This document shows, piece by piece, positions 1 through 6,976 of a DNA stretch of 49,553 bases. The notes beneath the pieces are model-generated. The model worked only from the letters and a program-made list of their open reading frames with translations, made no database searches and was not told where the DNA came from. The stretch covers positions 1 through 49,553 of the forward strand of contig NZ_MUBG01000003.1 of the NCBI RefSeq assembly GCF_002022415.1, given 5' to 3'. The position numbers were made by a program, and so were the translations under genes. Positions within the stretch are counted from its first letter, which is position 1; every line of letters starts with the position of its first letter. The DNA is from Bartonella sp. WD12.1. GTDB lineage: Bacteria > Pseudomonadota > Alphaproteobacteria > Rhizobiales > Rhizobiaceae.

Positions 1-130
1 ACGTATAATTGCGCCTTCAAAAAATCTTTCGAAGAAAGACATTTTCAGGAGCGCATAAAATGCGCACTTTCGATTATTGATATCAGTGTCTTTTTCTGTT
101 AAAAAATTTATAAACTTTACAAAAAAGAAA
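1..130. other. oriT: Origin of transfer (oriT), nic-proximal part
   Basis: Bases 1-15 read ACGTATAATTGCGCC, which matches the nic region I recall for Ti/rhizobial plasmids processed by TraA-type relaxases. Downstream lie two short inverted repeats, TCTTTC/GAAAGA (25-39) and GCGCAT/ATGCGC (51-65), as expected of relaxase-bound oriT DNA. traC follows on the plus strand and, if the molecule is circular, traA diverges on the other side, which is the classic rhizobial oriT position. The other half of oriT would be bases 49484-49553. The nic match is seen; nicking and circularity are inferred. Confidence 0.75.
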
Positions 131-139
131 GATATTTAA

Positions 140-358
140 ATGGCAAGAAAATCATTAAATAAGCTCATAGAAGAAAAAAAGATTCTTGAAGAAAAAAGAA
201 AAAAAATCATTGAAGATATTAAAGCTGCTAAAAAATATGAAGGGGAAAAAATTGCATTATTAGCAGCAGAAGCTGGATTAACAGAATTAAATATAACAAA
301 TGAACAATGGAAAGAAATTTTTGAAGAAGTTAAAAAGCGATTTCAAAAAGAACAATAA
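140..358 (+). CDS. traC: Conjugal transfer protein TraC-like
   Basis: A 72-residue, charged, helical protein. The first ~35 residues are a lysine/glutamate-rich probable coiled coil, followed by a GEKIALLAAEAGL stretch that resembles the 'RIGRIALKAGL' part of rhizobial TraC. Ti-type TraC (~98 aa) is an accessory DNA-transfer protein thought to act at oriT in the relaxosome; this copy is shorter. The gene lies directly after the nic region and overlaps traD by 59 bases, in the conserved order traC-traD-traG. The ribosome-binding site is weak (AAGAAAGA). The family call rests mainly on position and the short motif. Confidence 0.65.
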   Translation: MARKSLNKLIEEKKILEEKRKKIIEDIKAAKKYEGEKIALLAAEAGLTELNITNEQWKEIFEEVKKRFQKEQ

Positions 359-635
359 AAATCTGAATAATCTTGGAAAATCCATAAAATTACTAAGACG
401 TATTGAAAAAAGGATTAGATATTTGAATGACGAAATAAGACGTAAAGATGCACGTGAAAAAATTATATTAGGAGGGCTTGTTGTAAAAGCTGGTCTTAGA
501 GAAGAAAATAAGTCTTTCATTTTAGGTTGTTTGATTCATGCGTCAAAACTCGATAAAACTTCGAAAGAATACAAAGATTTTGAAAAAATAGGAAAAGATG
601 CTTTTGCGGATATGCGGATAACAAATGATAAATAA
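300..635 (+). CDS. traD: Conjugal transfer protein TraD-like
   Basis: A 111-residue protein whose residues ~45-85 contain RKDAREKIILGGLVVKAGL, the conserved core of the small rhizobial TraD family, usually ~70 residues. It is thought to help the relaxosome or coupling protein. The annotated ATG lies inside traC, giving a basic ~25-residue N-terminal extension; no other ATG, GTG or TTG gives the family length, so the true start is uncertain and may depend on translational coupling. The stop overlaps the start of traG by 11 bases, so traC, traD and traG form one transcript. Confidence 0.7.
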   Translation: MNNGKKFLKKLKSDFKKNNKNLNNLGKSIKLLRRIEKRIRYLNDEIRRKDAREKIILGGLVVKAGLREENKSFILGCLIHASKLDKTSKEYKDFEKIGKDAFADMRITNDK

Positions 636-2538
636 ATTAGATAGTAAACAAATCATACTTTTAATATGCCCAATTATTTTTTCTATTATCATACCTTTTC
701 TTGTTAACATAACAATCAGTGAAATTACAGAAAATGGTACAACACCAGATGCTTATTGGTTTATACGTTCAAAGCCTCTTGATGTTCTAATTCTTATTGC
801 ACTTTCATGCTCTTCATTCGTCTTGTTACAAAAAAGACATATTAGAAAAAATATCACCATCTCTTCATTAATCGTATTTTGTCTCTTTGCTACTTATTAC
901 AATGCATCTGAATATATAAGATTAAGTCCCTATGTTGGACAAAATGGTATGACGTGGAAAAATGTTTTGCCATTTTTTGATAGGATGGTTTTAGCTGGAT
1001 CTTTCATTGGAATTCTTATTCTTGGTTTCACTATGAAATTATCATTAGCTTCTCCCTCTCCTTTAAAAAATTCGAAAAAAATGATTTTTGGGGGAGCTCA
1101 GTGGATTGATATGAAACGTTTGGAAAATATTTTTCCAAGTAATGGGGAAATAATTATTGGTGAGCGATACAGAGTCGATGAGGACGTTGTAAAAGATATA
1201 CCCTTTAATCCAACAGATAAAACAACATGGGGGAAAGGTGGGAGTCAGCCACTTCTAACATATAACCTTGATTTTGACTCAACACATATGCTCTTTTTTG
1301 CTGGTTCAGGAGGTTATAAAACAACAAGTAATGTCATCCCTACTTGTCTCAAATATAGTGGGCCATTAGTTGTTTTTGATCCATCAACAGAAATCGCTCC
1401 TATCGTTAAAGAAACACGGCAATGCCTTAATAACAGAACTGTGCATGTTCTTGATCCACATGGAAAATCAACTAAAGCTTTTAATCCTTTGGATTGGTTA
1501 TTAAATGAAAATATCCCCTTATATGAAAGGGAAGCTGGTTTAGTTGAAATTGCTAGACTTTTATTATCTGAAAACCATAAATCAACATCAACAGACCAGT
1601 TCTTTACATCACATGCACACAATTTGTTGACGGGATTACTGGCTCACATTGTTTTTTCCAATGAATACAAATTAGAAGAAAAAAATCTAAAAACTCTTCG
1701 TGTTCTCGTATCTGAACCTGAACCCTCTGTTATTAAGAAATTGCGTAAATTACAGTCCTCTTCACCATCACAATTCATTCGTGAAACCCTTGGTGTTTTT
1801 ACCAATATGGCAGAACAGACATTTTCTGGTGTTTACGCTACAGCATCAAAAGATACACAATGGCTCTCACTGTCTAATTACGCTCAGATGATTAGTGGAA
1901 ATGATTTTAAAACAGAAGACATAACAAAAGGCGATATTGATATCTTTTTAAATATCCCTTCAAAAATTTTAAAATCTTACCCTGGTGTCGGCCGTATTCT
2001 TGTTGGTTCTTTTCTTAAGGCAATGGAAGCTGCTAATGGTCATTATGCTAAAAGAGTTTTATTTGTTCTAGATGAAATTGATCTTTTAGGATATATGAAC
2101 ATTTTAGAAGAGGCTCGTGATCGTGGGCGTAAATATGGCATATCACTGATGTTATTTTATCAATCGGTCGGTCAAATTGAAAGACACTTTGGTTATGCTG
2201 GTGCTATGGCATGGTTTGAAAGTTGTGCTTTCGTTAGTTATGCAGCAATTAAAGATATTAAAACGGCTAAAAATATTTCTGAGTCATGCGGAAAAATGAC
2301 TATTGAGGTTAAAGGGAAAAGTAAAACTTTAGGGACAACAGGAGTAAAAGGAACCGAAAGTACAAGCTTTCAACAAAGACCTTTAATCTATCCTCATGAA
2401 ATAACACAATCCATGCGAAAAGATGAACAAATCATCCTTGTACAAGGACAGCCTCCTATTCGTTGTGGACGATCTATATACTTTAGACGAAAAGATTTTA
2501 AAGCTCTTGCTAACGAAAATAGATTTGCACTTAAATAA
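625..2538 (+). CDS. traG: T4SS coupling protein TraG (VirD4 family)
   Basis: A 637-residue inner-membrane ATPase. Several hydrophobic N-terminal segments (about residues 8-27, 50-65, 72-90 and 115-135) anchor it. A P-loop-like AGSGGYKTTS lies at ~227-236, and a Walker B LFVLDEID at ~480 is followed by a TraG/VirD4-type C-terminal region with DRGRKYG and the FYQSVGQIE segment. Coupling proteins bring relaxase-DNA and protein substrates to the VirB channel; in Bartonella they recognise BID domains. The BID-bearing TraA and VbhT at the other end of the window are the likely clients. Its length is normal for the family. It overlaps traD and ends the traCDG operon. Confidence 0.93.
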   Translation: MINKLDSKQIILLICPIIFSIIIPFLVNITISEITENGTTPDAYWFIRSKPLDVLILIALSCSSFVLLQKRHIRKNITISSLIVFCLFATYYNASEYIRLSPYVGQNGMTWKNVLPFFDRMVLAGSFIGILILGFTMKLSLASPSPLKNSKKMIFGGAQWIDMKRLENIFPSNGEIIIGERYRVDEDVVKDIPFNPTDKTTWGKGGSQPLLTYNLDFDSTHMLFFAGSGGYKTTSNVIPTCLKYSGPLVVFDPSTEIAPIVKETRQCLNNRTVHVLDPHGKSTKAFNPLDWLLNENIPLYEREAGLVEIARLLLSENHKSTSTDQFFTSHAHNLLTGLLAHIVFSNEYKLEEKNLKTLRVLVSEPEPSVIKKLRKLQSSSPSQFIRETLGVFTNMAEQTFSGVYATASKDTQWLSLSNYAQMISGNDFKTEDITKGDIDIFLNIPSKILKSYPGVGRILVGSFLKAMEAANGHYAKRVLFVLDEIDLLGYMNILEEARDRGRKYGISLMLFYQSVGQIERHFGYAGAMAWFESCAFVSYAAIKDIKTAKNISESCGKMTIEVKGKSKTLGTTGVKGTESTSFQQRPLIYPHEITQSMRKDEQIILVQGQPPIRCGRSIYFRRKDFKALANENRFALK

Positions 2539-2550
2539 CAAAACTCCTAT

Positions 2551-2785
2551 TTTCAAAAAAATGAGAGGTTTTCCACCTCTCAAACTCACCGGACCGCTCA
2601 CCAAAATCATGAAGTCGTTTCCGCTTTTAGAGAAGGAACTAACAAACCTAGGTTCTTAAGGTCAAGGAAACCCCTATGGGGCGCTTAACAGCGTCCTTGA
2701 CTCCAGAACCTAACGGTTTGTTCTATCCTTCTCACGCGGCTCCGAAATCATGATATTAAGAGGAGAGCTTATAAGGGCATTTCAA
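2551..2785 (-). repeat. Dispersed hairpin repeat, copy R1 (minus orientation)
   Basis: First of five copies of a ~220-base intergenic repeat (others near 4620-4886, 5868-5990, 7900-8165 and 13590-13855). It can fold into a long imperfect hairpin: GAGAAGGA/TCCTTCTC-type outer arms, AACAAACC/GGTTTGTT, AGGTTCT/AGAACCT, and TCAAGGA/TCCTTGA around a GCGCCCCATAGGGG loop. One end carries a separate terminator-like hairpin, GAGAGGTTTTCCACCTCTC. No coding frame is conserved. It could be a structured RNA, a MITE-like element or a recombination substrate. R1 faces opposite to R2. Confidence 0.8.
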
Positions 2786-2869
2786 AAAATGCCTTAAAAA
2801 AGCATTCTATATGGTGGGGAAGATACTAATGTGCGTTAAGTAAAGAGGATATATTTTAAGCTGTTTTAA

Positions 2870-2983
2870 CTAAACACGTACAGTATTTATACCGGCCATC
2901 TCAAGTCTAATAGCTAGATTAGCGCTAATAACAGACTTTCCATTTAAAACCCTAGAAAGCGTTATACAAGATAAACCAAGCTA
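2870..2983 (-). pseudogene. HigA-like antitoxin remnant
   Basis: Translating the minus strand gives LGLSCITLSRVLNGKSVI, then SANLAIRLEMAG and a stop. This matches the helix-turn-helix core of the intact HigA-like protein at 24838-25131, which has LGVARLTLSRVLN and AISINLALRLEKAG. The N-terminus and C-terminal third are missing, so it is a dead fragment of a HigBA module next to repeat R1. No toxin remnant is visible beside it. Confidence 0.7.
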
Positions 2984-3045
2984 TGGAGTTTGAGAGGCGG
3001 AAAGCCTCTCATTTTGAATTATGTACAAACGAAGTGATATCTCAT

Positions 3046-3435
3046 TTAGCCAAAAAGCATGATATCATAACCAGGAGGCGCGAGAGACAGTAAAAGTGCA
3101 TCATAAGCCCAAGTAAGCCATAAACAAACACATGCAAAAATAAATCCACAAATTATTATTGCTATGTACAAAAACGATGTTTCATCTACTAGCATGCACC
3201 CAACACTGAAAAAGAATAACGTTAACATTGATCCTCCCGCGAAAAAACTTAGGATGGCACGAACTGGTGTACGAATAAACAAAAGAAAGAGAAAAAGGAG
3301 ATGTAAAAATCTACCTATGAAAAATAAAAATATACGTATAAATAGATTGCGTTCACGTTTCTTTTTCGAAACAGGTTGTTCTTCGTGTAAGCTTTCTTCT
3401 GTCTTGTTTAGTTCAACCTCAGATATACTATTCAT
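3046..3435 (-). CDS. Small membrane protein of unknown function
   Basis: A 129-residue protein with a charged ~27-residue N-terminus (KKKRER) and three to four hydrophobic segments at roughly 31-56, 61-82, 88-105 and 107-122. I do not recognise the family. The ATG has an AGGGGATAAGGATA sequence upstream, a plausible ribosome-binding site. A degraded copy of its last ~140 bases lies at 5993-6132, also beside a member of the dispersed repeat family, so gene and repeat have been copied together. A hairpin GAGAGGCGGAAAGCCTCTC at 2994-3013 lies just past its stop and could act as a terminator. Confidence 0.6.
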   Translation of the reverse strand: MNSISEVELNKTEESLHEEQPVSKKKRERNLFIRIFLFFIGRFLHLLFLFLLFIRTPVRAILSFFAGGSMLTLFFFSVGCMLVDETSFLYIAIIICGFIFACVCLWLTWAYDALLLSLAPPGYDIMLFG

Positions 3436-3565
3436 TATCCTTATCCCCTCGCGTCTTTAAATATATTAAATCATAATTTAACATATACTATATCTTTACA
3501 AGATGTAATAACAACTTCAAACTTTTCTTTTAGGAGCTTAATTTTTTTAAAACCAACCAAGATTA

Positions 3566-3598
3566 AACCGCATCATTTATGTGACGCGGCTTTATTTT
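3566..3598. terminator. Hairpin terminator between the membrane-protein and hexapeptide genes
   Basis: CCGCATCATTTATGTGACGCGG forms a short GC stem followed on the plus strand by CTTTATTTTTT. It lies ~40 bases past the stop of the hexapeptide gene at 3636-4292. A related GCCGCATC/GACGCGGC hairpin lies past the second hexapeptide gene at ~12703-12732, so it belongs to the duplicated unit. Confidence 0.5.
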
Positions 3599-3635
3599 TT
3601 GCTATTTAAAAGCAGGTGCCCCCTGTGCCTGTTAT

Positions 3636-4292
3636 TTACGCTGCCATATCAACCGTCTCGACGACATTATCGCCCTCATAAACCTCACAATTTGTTGGAA
3701 CACTAAACAACTCACTGCGTCTTTTAATTCTCGCATTTCCATGAACTTTTCCACGAATTACTCCGTAACCTGTCACTTTCGCATTTCCATAAACAGAACC
3801 GTAAACATCAAAATGATCACCAACCGTAGCGTTTCCATAAACTTCACCAAAAATTCTTACAGCACCAGAGACTTTTGCATTCCCATAAACTTTTGCTCCT
3901 GGTTTAATACGAGCTGAACCAGAGACCTGGGAATATCCAAAAACATGTGCATCATTATGAATCCATGCTTTATTTAAAATACGAGCATTACCATAAACTT
4001 TTGCACGAATATAAACACGAGTATTTCCAGACACATGAGCATTACCATAAACGTGGCCACTAACAACAGCATCATCACATACAATAGCATTGTCGTAAAC
4101 TAAAGCTTCACCACACACAAATGCATTACCCCCAACCCAACAATCGCCATTATGAGAAAGATTTTCTTCTTTCTCTATAAAACCACCTAAATCACCAGCT
4201 TTAACATTACCAAAGTCTCTTAACGCACGAATACGATGCAGAGTACGCTTACCAGCTTTTAGGGTTTCATTTGTAAATTCATATTTTTTCAT
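3636..4292 (-). CDS. Hexapeptide-repeat (left-handed beta-helix) protein
   Basis: A 218-residue protein. Residues ~1-45 form a conserved opening (KKYEFTNET, LHRIRALRDFG, VKAGDLGGFIEKEENLSHNG). From ~47 to 200 there are about 20 imperfect hexads of the YGNAKV / VSGNAR type, which typically build a left-handed beta-helix. Similar proteins occur in prophages and accessory regions; no acyltransferase active site is evident and the role is unknown. The start is set by the conserved KKYEF opening and an AAGGA ribosome-binding site. Its paralogue is 12746-13267. Both have the same promoter and the same ~240-base structured leader in which the ribosome-binding site can be paired. Confidence 0.75.
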   Translation of the reverse strand: MKKYEFTNETLKAGKRTLHRIRALRDFGNVKAGDLGGFIEKEENLSHNGDCWVGGNAFVCGEALVYDNAIVCDDAVVSGHVYGNAHVSGNTRVYIRAKVYGNARILNKAWIHNDAHVFGYSQVSGSARIKPGAKVYGNAKVSGAVRIFGEVYGNATVGDHFDVYGSVYGNAKVTGYGVIRGKVHGNARIKRRSELFSVPTNCEVYEGDNVVETVDMAA

Positions 4293-4533
4293 AACGAAGT
4301 CCTTACTATTTCAATGTTTCTTAATGACACCCTTAACGGGCGCCGGGTGTTAAGAAACACGGTAGTAAGTCCGTCGTTACACTTTCCCCATAAAGGGTAT
4401 TGTATGGTGTAACTACACCCGACAAAATCACTATACGTTGGAATACGTATAAAAAAAAGTCAGTTTAAAAAGACATTGGAGAGATTGTTTCGTAACCTAT
4501 CCGCTTACTATCAAGGTGTTTCTTAAGCACTTG
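4293..4533 (-). promoter_or_regulatory. Structured 5' leader with alternative pairing (candidate RNA switch), copy A
   Basis: The transcribed leader (read on the minus strand) contains three related segments. E1 (4526-4504) has TTAAGAAACAC and TAGTAAG. The middle segment M (4369-4350) is their complement, CTTACTA then GTGTTTCTTAA. E2 (4324-4302) again has TTAAGAAAC and TAGTAAGG just before the ATG. M can pair with E1 or with E2 but not both, and E2 contains the TAAGGA ribosome-binding site. Copy B (13268-13505) has different bases that keep all three pairings. Between E1 and M lie smaller hairpins (TATACGT/ACGTATA, GGTGTA/TACACC). A translation-controlling RNA is the simplest reading; ligand or trigger is unknown. 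Confidence 0.7.
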
Positions 4534-4539
4534 AATATT

Positions 4540-4568
4540 TATATAACAAAATTCTCCGTTACTGTCAA
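4540..4568 (-). promoter_or_regulatory. Promoter of hexapeptide gene A
   Basis: On the minus strand TTGACA (4568-4563) is separated by exactly 17 bases from TATATA (4545-4540). The same arrangement with the same spacing precedes copy B at 13541-13513. The start site would be near 4533, just before segment E1 of the leader. Confidence 0.75.
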
Positions 4569-4619
4569 TTATTTTATTCTCTTTTTTTGACATTTTTTAT
4601 AATTTTTTCAAATACATAG

Positions 4620-4886
4620 CTCATAAAAAAGCCTTATATTTTTATCAATTTTTTCTACTTAAGTGCCCTTATAAGCTCCCCCCTTATTATCATGATTTCG
4701 GAGCCGCGTGAGAAGGACAAAACAAACCGTTAGGTTCTGGAGTCAAGGACGCTGTTAAGCGCCCCATAGGGGTCGCCTTGATCTTAAGAACCTAGGTTTG
4801 TTAGTCCCTTCTCTAAACGTGGAAACGACTTCATGATTTTGGTGAGCGGTCCGGTGAGTTTGAGAGGTGGAAAACCTCTCATTAAA
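4620..4886 (+). repeat. Dispersed hairpin repeat, copy R2
   Basis: Plus-orientation copy of the R family. The main hairpin spans ~4709-4820: GAGAAGGA/CCCTTCTC, CAAACC/GGTTTG, AGGTTCT/AGAACCT and TCAAGG/CCTTGA. It ends with the terminator-like GAGAGGTGGAAAACCTCTC. R2 and R1 are inverted relative to each other around a 2 kb segment holding the membrane-protein and hexapeptide genes. The same leader-R-Brt order recurs at 13268-14120, so this is one half of a segmental duplication. Confidence 0.8.
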
Positions 4887-4888
4887 AA

Positions 4889-4965
4889 ACTACAACTTAG
4901 TGTTTTTAGACTCCAGGAATACCAATGTGAGGACACTCACTACCAGCCGGGGGGATATTGAGAAG
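4889..4965 (+). ncRNA. Fragment of a Brt-like RNA 3' end
   Basis: The segment from CTTAGTGTTTTTAGACTCC through AATACCAATGTGAGGAC to TATTGAGAAGTAC is a diverged copy of the 3' end of the Brt-like RNA at ~14050-14130, including the base of its HTH gene. The 5' half and the regulator are gone, and unrelated DNA with a MazEF-type module follows. It is therefore a recombination scar, not a working RNA. Confidence 0.6.
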
Positions 4966-5039
4966 TACAAAAAAGTCTTTATAATAAACTTTTTTATTTA
5001 TAAAAAATTTGGAATTTTCCCAAAATTGTTAGAAATTTC

Positions 5040-5080
5040 GTTTCATGTAACTTTTTTTCGTGTTATACGTTACATGAAAC
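5040..5080. promoter_or_regulatory. Palindromic operator of the mazEF-like operon
   Basis: GTTTCATGTAAC (5040-5051) and GTTACATGAAAC (5069-5080) form a perfect 12-base inverted repeat with a 17-base spacer, 17 bases before the antitoxin start. TA operons are usually repressed by their antitoxin binding such a palindrome, so this is the likely autoregulatory operator. Confidence 0.7.
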
Positions 5081-5097
5081 ATAGTGGAGGTTATACT

Positions 5098-5319
5098 ATG
5101 GGTACAATGCATGTTAATGAACGCGTTCAAAAATATCGCAATGCACAAAGAAAAGCTGGATTACGTTTAATGCAAATTTGGGTACCAGATATACGTCAAC
5201 CGGACTTTGCTGAAGAATGCCGTCGTCAATGTCGCTTAGTAGCAAAGACAGATAAAGATAATGCATTTATGCAATCATTTATGGAGCAATCCTTAATGGA
5301 TATTGATGGCTGGACATAA
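5098..5319 (+). CDS. MazE-like antitoxin (DUF3018 type)
   Basis: A 73-residue protein with RVQKYRNAQRKAGLRLMQIW, then VPDIRQPDFAEECRRQ and a C-terminal MDIDGW, the pattern of the DUF3018 family of short antitoxins paired with PemK/MazF toxins. The chosen ATG at 5098 has GGAGG nine bases upstream and follows the palindromic operator; longer readings into the Brt fragment lack support. The toxin starts two bases after its stop, so the pair is translationally coupled. It should bind the toxin and repress the operon. Confidence 0.85.
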   Translation: MGTMHVNERVQKYRNAQRKAGLRLMQIWVPDIRQPDFAEECRRQCRLVAKTDKDNAFMQSFMEQSLMDIDGWT

Positions 5320-5321
5320 TA

Positions 5322-5645
5322 ATGAGAGGTTCTCTTATAACAGTAGCTATGCAAGGCGATTTTGGCAAACCAAGACCCGCACTAGTAATCCAAGCTAATC
5401 AATTTAATGAGCATACCAGCATCACAATCTTACCAATTACAAGCACACTTATTGTCGCTCCACTACTGCGCATTACTATTCAGCCAAATAGCGAAAATGG
5501 TCTGCTAAAACCCTCTCAAGTGATGATTGATAAAATTATGACGGTACGACGTGATAAAATTAGTTCAATTTTCGGCTATATTCACACAGATGAAATGATA
5601 CAAATTGAACGCTGTTTAGCTGTATTTTTAGGAATAGTAAAATGA
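5322..5645 (+). CDS. mazF: PemK/MazF-family toxin
   Basis: A 107-residue protein with the MazF opening RGSLITVAMQGDFGKPRPAL, the ILPITST strand, and the PSQVMIDKIMTVRRDKIS segment that carries the usual basic and loop residues. MazF toxins are ribosome-independent RNases that cut mRNA at short sequences. Length is normal and the frame is intact, so this module looks functional together with the antitoxin at 5098-5319. GC and codon use do not stand out. Confidence 0.88.
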   Translation: MRGSLITVAMQGDFGKPRPALVIQANQFNEHTSITILPITSTLIVAPLLRITIQPNSENGLLKPSQVMIDKIMTVRRDKISSIFGYIHTDEMIQIERCLAVFLGIVK

Positions 5646-5867
5646 AAATTAATATTTTTTCCTTTTGAATAGGTATACGTATTTTGTGATAAATTTATTA
5701 ACCGAGTTAGGCAGTTAACTAATACGTCTTATCGTTCAATTAAGAACCTAGTAAAATATGGAAACAGAAATGATTTTTACTTCTTTTCATAGACGATCAT
5801 TATTTTCTGAAGCATTTCTTTTTCTATGAACTCTATGTATTTTGCAGTTTCTCTTCTTTTTTCAAAA

Positions 5868-5990
5868 AGATAGCTTAAAAAAGCCTTATATTTCTATCAA
5901 TTTTTTCTATTTAAGCCCCCTTATAAACTCTCCTTTTAATCATGACTTTGGTGAATGATCCGGAGAGGAGAAGCGGAAAGCCTCTCATTT
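5868..5990 (+). repeat. Dispersed hairpin repeat, internally deleted copy R3
   Basis: Shares the AAAAGCCTTATATTTCTATC and CTTATAAACTC left part and the AATCATGACTTTGGTGAATG-type right end with R2, plus the terminal GCGGAAAGCCTCTC hairpin arm, but lacks the central ~100 bases with the long hairpin. The loss of exactly the hairpin suggests a replication-slippage deletion. Bases 5646-5867 before it hold nothing I can support as a gene. Confidence 0.65.
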
Positions 5991-5992
5991 TG

Positions 5993-6132
5993 AACTCTGT
6001 ACAAACGAAGTGATATCTCATTTAGCCGAAAAGCCTGGTATCATAACCAGGAGGCGCTAGACGTAGTAAGAACGCATCATAAGTCCAAGACGCCCATAAA
6101 CAAGCACATGCAAAGATAAATCCACAAAAAAT
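5993..6132 (-). pseudogene. 3' fragment of the small membrane-protein gene
   Basis: TGTACAAACGAAGTGATATC through the CATAACCAGGAGGCGC segment matches the 3' end of the gene at 3046-3435 with scattered substitutions. The match stops at about 6132, where the AT-rich region before parA begins. Only the C-terminal ~45 codons remain and no start is present. Confidence 0.75.
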
Positions 6133-6290
6133 AATTTATTGTACGTGTATTATATGTATAGCATATGTATAACATACGTTAAGCATATATAATACATATT
6201 TATTATATAAATTTTACAAATATTAAACATATGTTAAGTGTATGTCATGTATAAGTGTGACATATATAATATGTATGTAAGGATCTTTAT
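6133..6290. other. AT-rich repeat region upstream of parA (candidate centromere or iterons)
   Basis: Nearly pure A/T with recurring CATAT/ATATG words. Two close copies of a 17-base unit are visible: ACATACGTTAAGCATAT (6172-6188) and ACATATGTTAAGTGTAT (6227-6243), plus a partial TAAGTGTGACATATA. Such repeats directly before a ParA operon often form the partition site bound by the small DNA-binding partner, and may also hold the promoter. No experimental support. Confidence 0.45.
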
Positions 6291-6292
6291 AT

Positions 6293-6976
6293 ATGCCAAC
6301 AATTGTATTTTGTTCAACAAAAGGTGGTGTTGGAAAATCAACATCAGCGCTTATTCTTTCTCAGGTGTTAGCTCACCATGGATCTAAGGTAAAAATAATA
6401 GATACTGATCCCAATCAGCCTATTGCTGATGAATGGTGGCAAAATGCTGGTCCTCATTATCCAGATAATATAGACGTTCAAGGAGGGGTTAATGAAAATA
6501 CCATTATAGACGTTATAGATGAAGCAGCGGATACAAATAGTTTTGTCATTGTTGATCTTGAAGGGTCAGCAAATATAACAGCATCATACGCTATTAGTCG
6601 TTCTGATATGGTTATTATTCCTATGGCCGGAACAAAACTTGATAGTCGCGAAGCGGCAAAAGTCATTGCTTTTATAGCTCGTGAAGGAAGAGCGAGACGA
6701 AGTGATATTCCTTATCGTATCATGTTTTCAAAATGCTCTGTAATACAAACTCGTGAAGAAAAAGAAATCCGTAAAGAACTGATTGAAGCAAAGCTTCCTG
6801 TTTTGGATCACGGAATGATGAATAAAGCTGCCTTTTCTTCTATTTTTGGATTCGGTTGCACTCTTTATCAACTTAATAAAGAAGATGTATCAAACGCTGA
6901 ATCTGCCATAAAGAATGCTGAACAAGTTGCTACTGATATTGTGAAAGCATTAAAACTCGAAGGAATAATAAAATGA
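6293..6976 (+). CDS. parA: ParA/VirC1-like ATPase
   Basis: A 227-residue ParA-superfamily ATPase with the deviant Walker A KGGVGKST at residues 10-17, a DTDPNQP switch motif at ~40 and the Walker B-type VIVDLEGSANI at ~83. Length and the absence of an N-terminal helix-turn-helix put it close to VirC1 and small plasmid ParA proteins. VirC1 helps bring transfer DNA to the T4SS; ParA proteins segregate plasmids. The next gene, a ribbon-helix-helix protein overlapping by 4 bases (ATGA), fits either ParA plus a small ParB or VirC1 plus VirC2. Confidence 0.88.
   Translation: MPTIVFCSTKGGVGKSTSALILSQVLAHHGSKVKIIDTDPNQPIADEWWQNAGPHYPDNIDVQGGVNENTIIDVIDEAADTNSFVIVDLEGSANITASYAISRSDMVIIPMAGTKLDSREAAKVIAFIAREGRARRSDIPYRIMFSKCSVIQTREEKEIRKELIEAKLPVLDHGMMNKAAFSSIFGFGCTLYQLNKEDVSNAESAIKNAEQVATDIVKALKLEGIIK

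Noticed and set aside
3636..4292. Repeated short units that might suggest a CRISPR or tandem DNA array
   Set aside because: The period follows six-residue protein repeats (18 bases, degenerate at third positions); no constant repeats with unique spacers exist in the window.
4867..5097. Long N-terminal extension of the MazE-like antitoxin
   Set aside because: It would translate a Brt RNA fragment and the palindromic operator; the ATG at 5098 has a good ribosome-binding site and family start.
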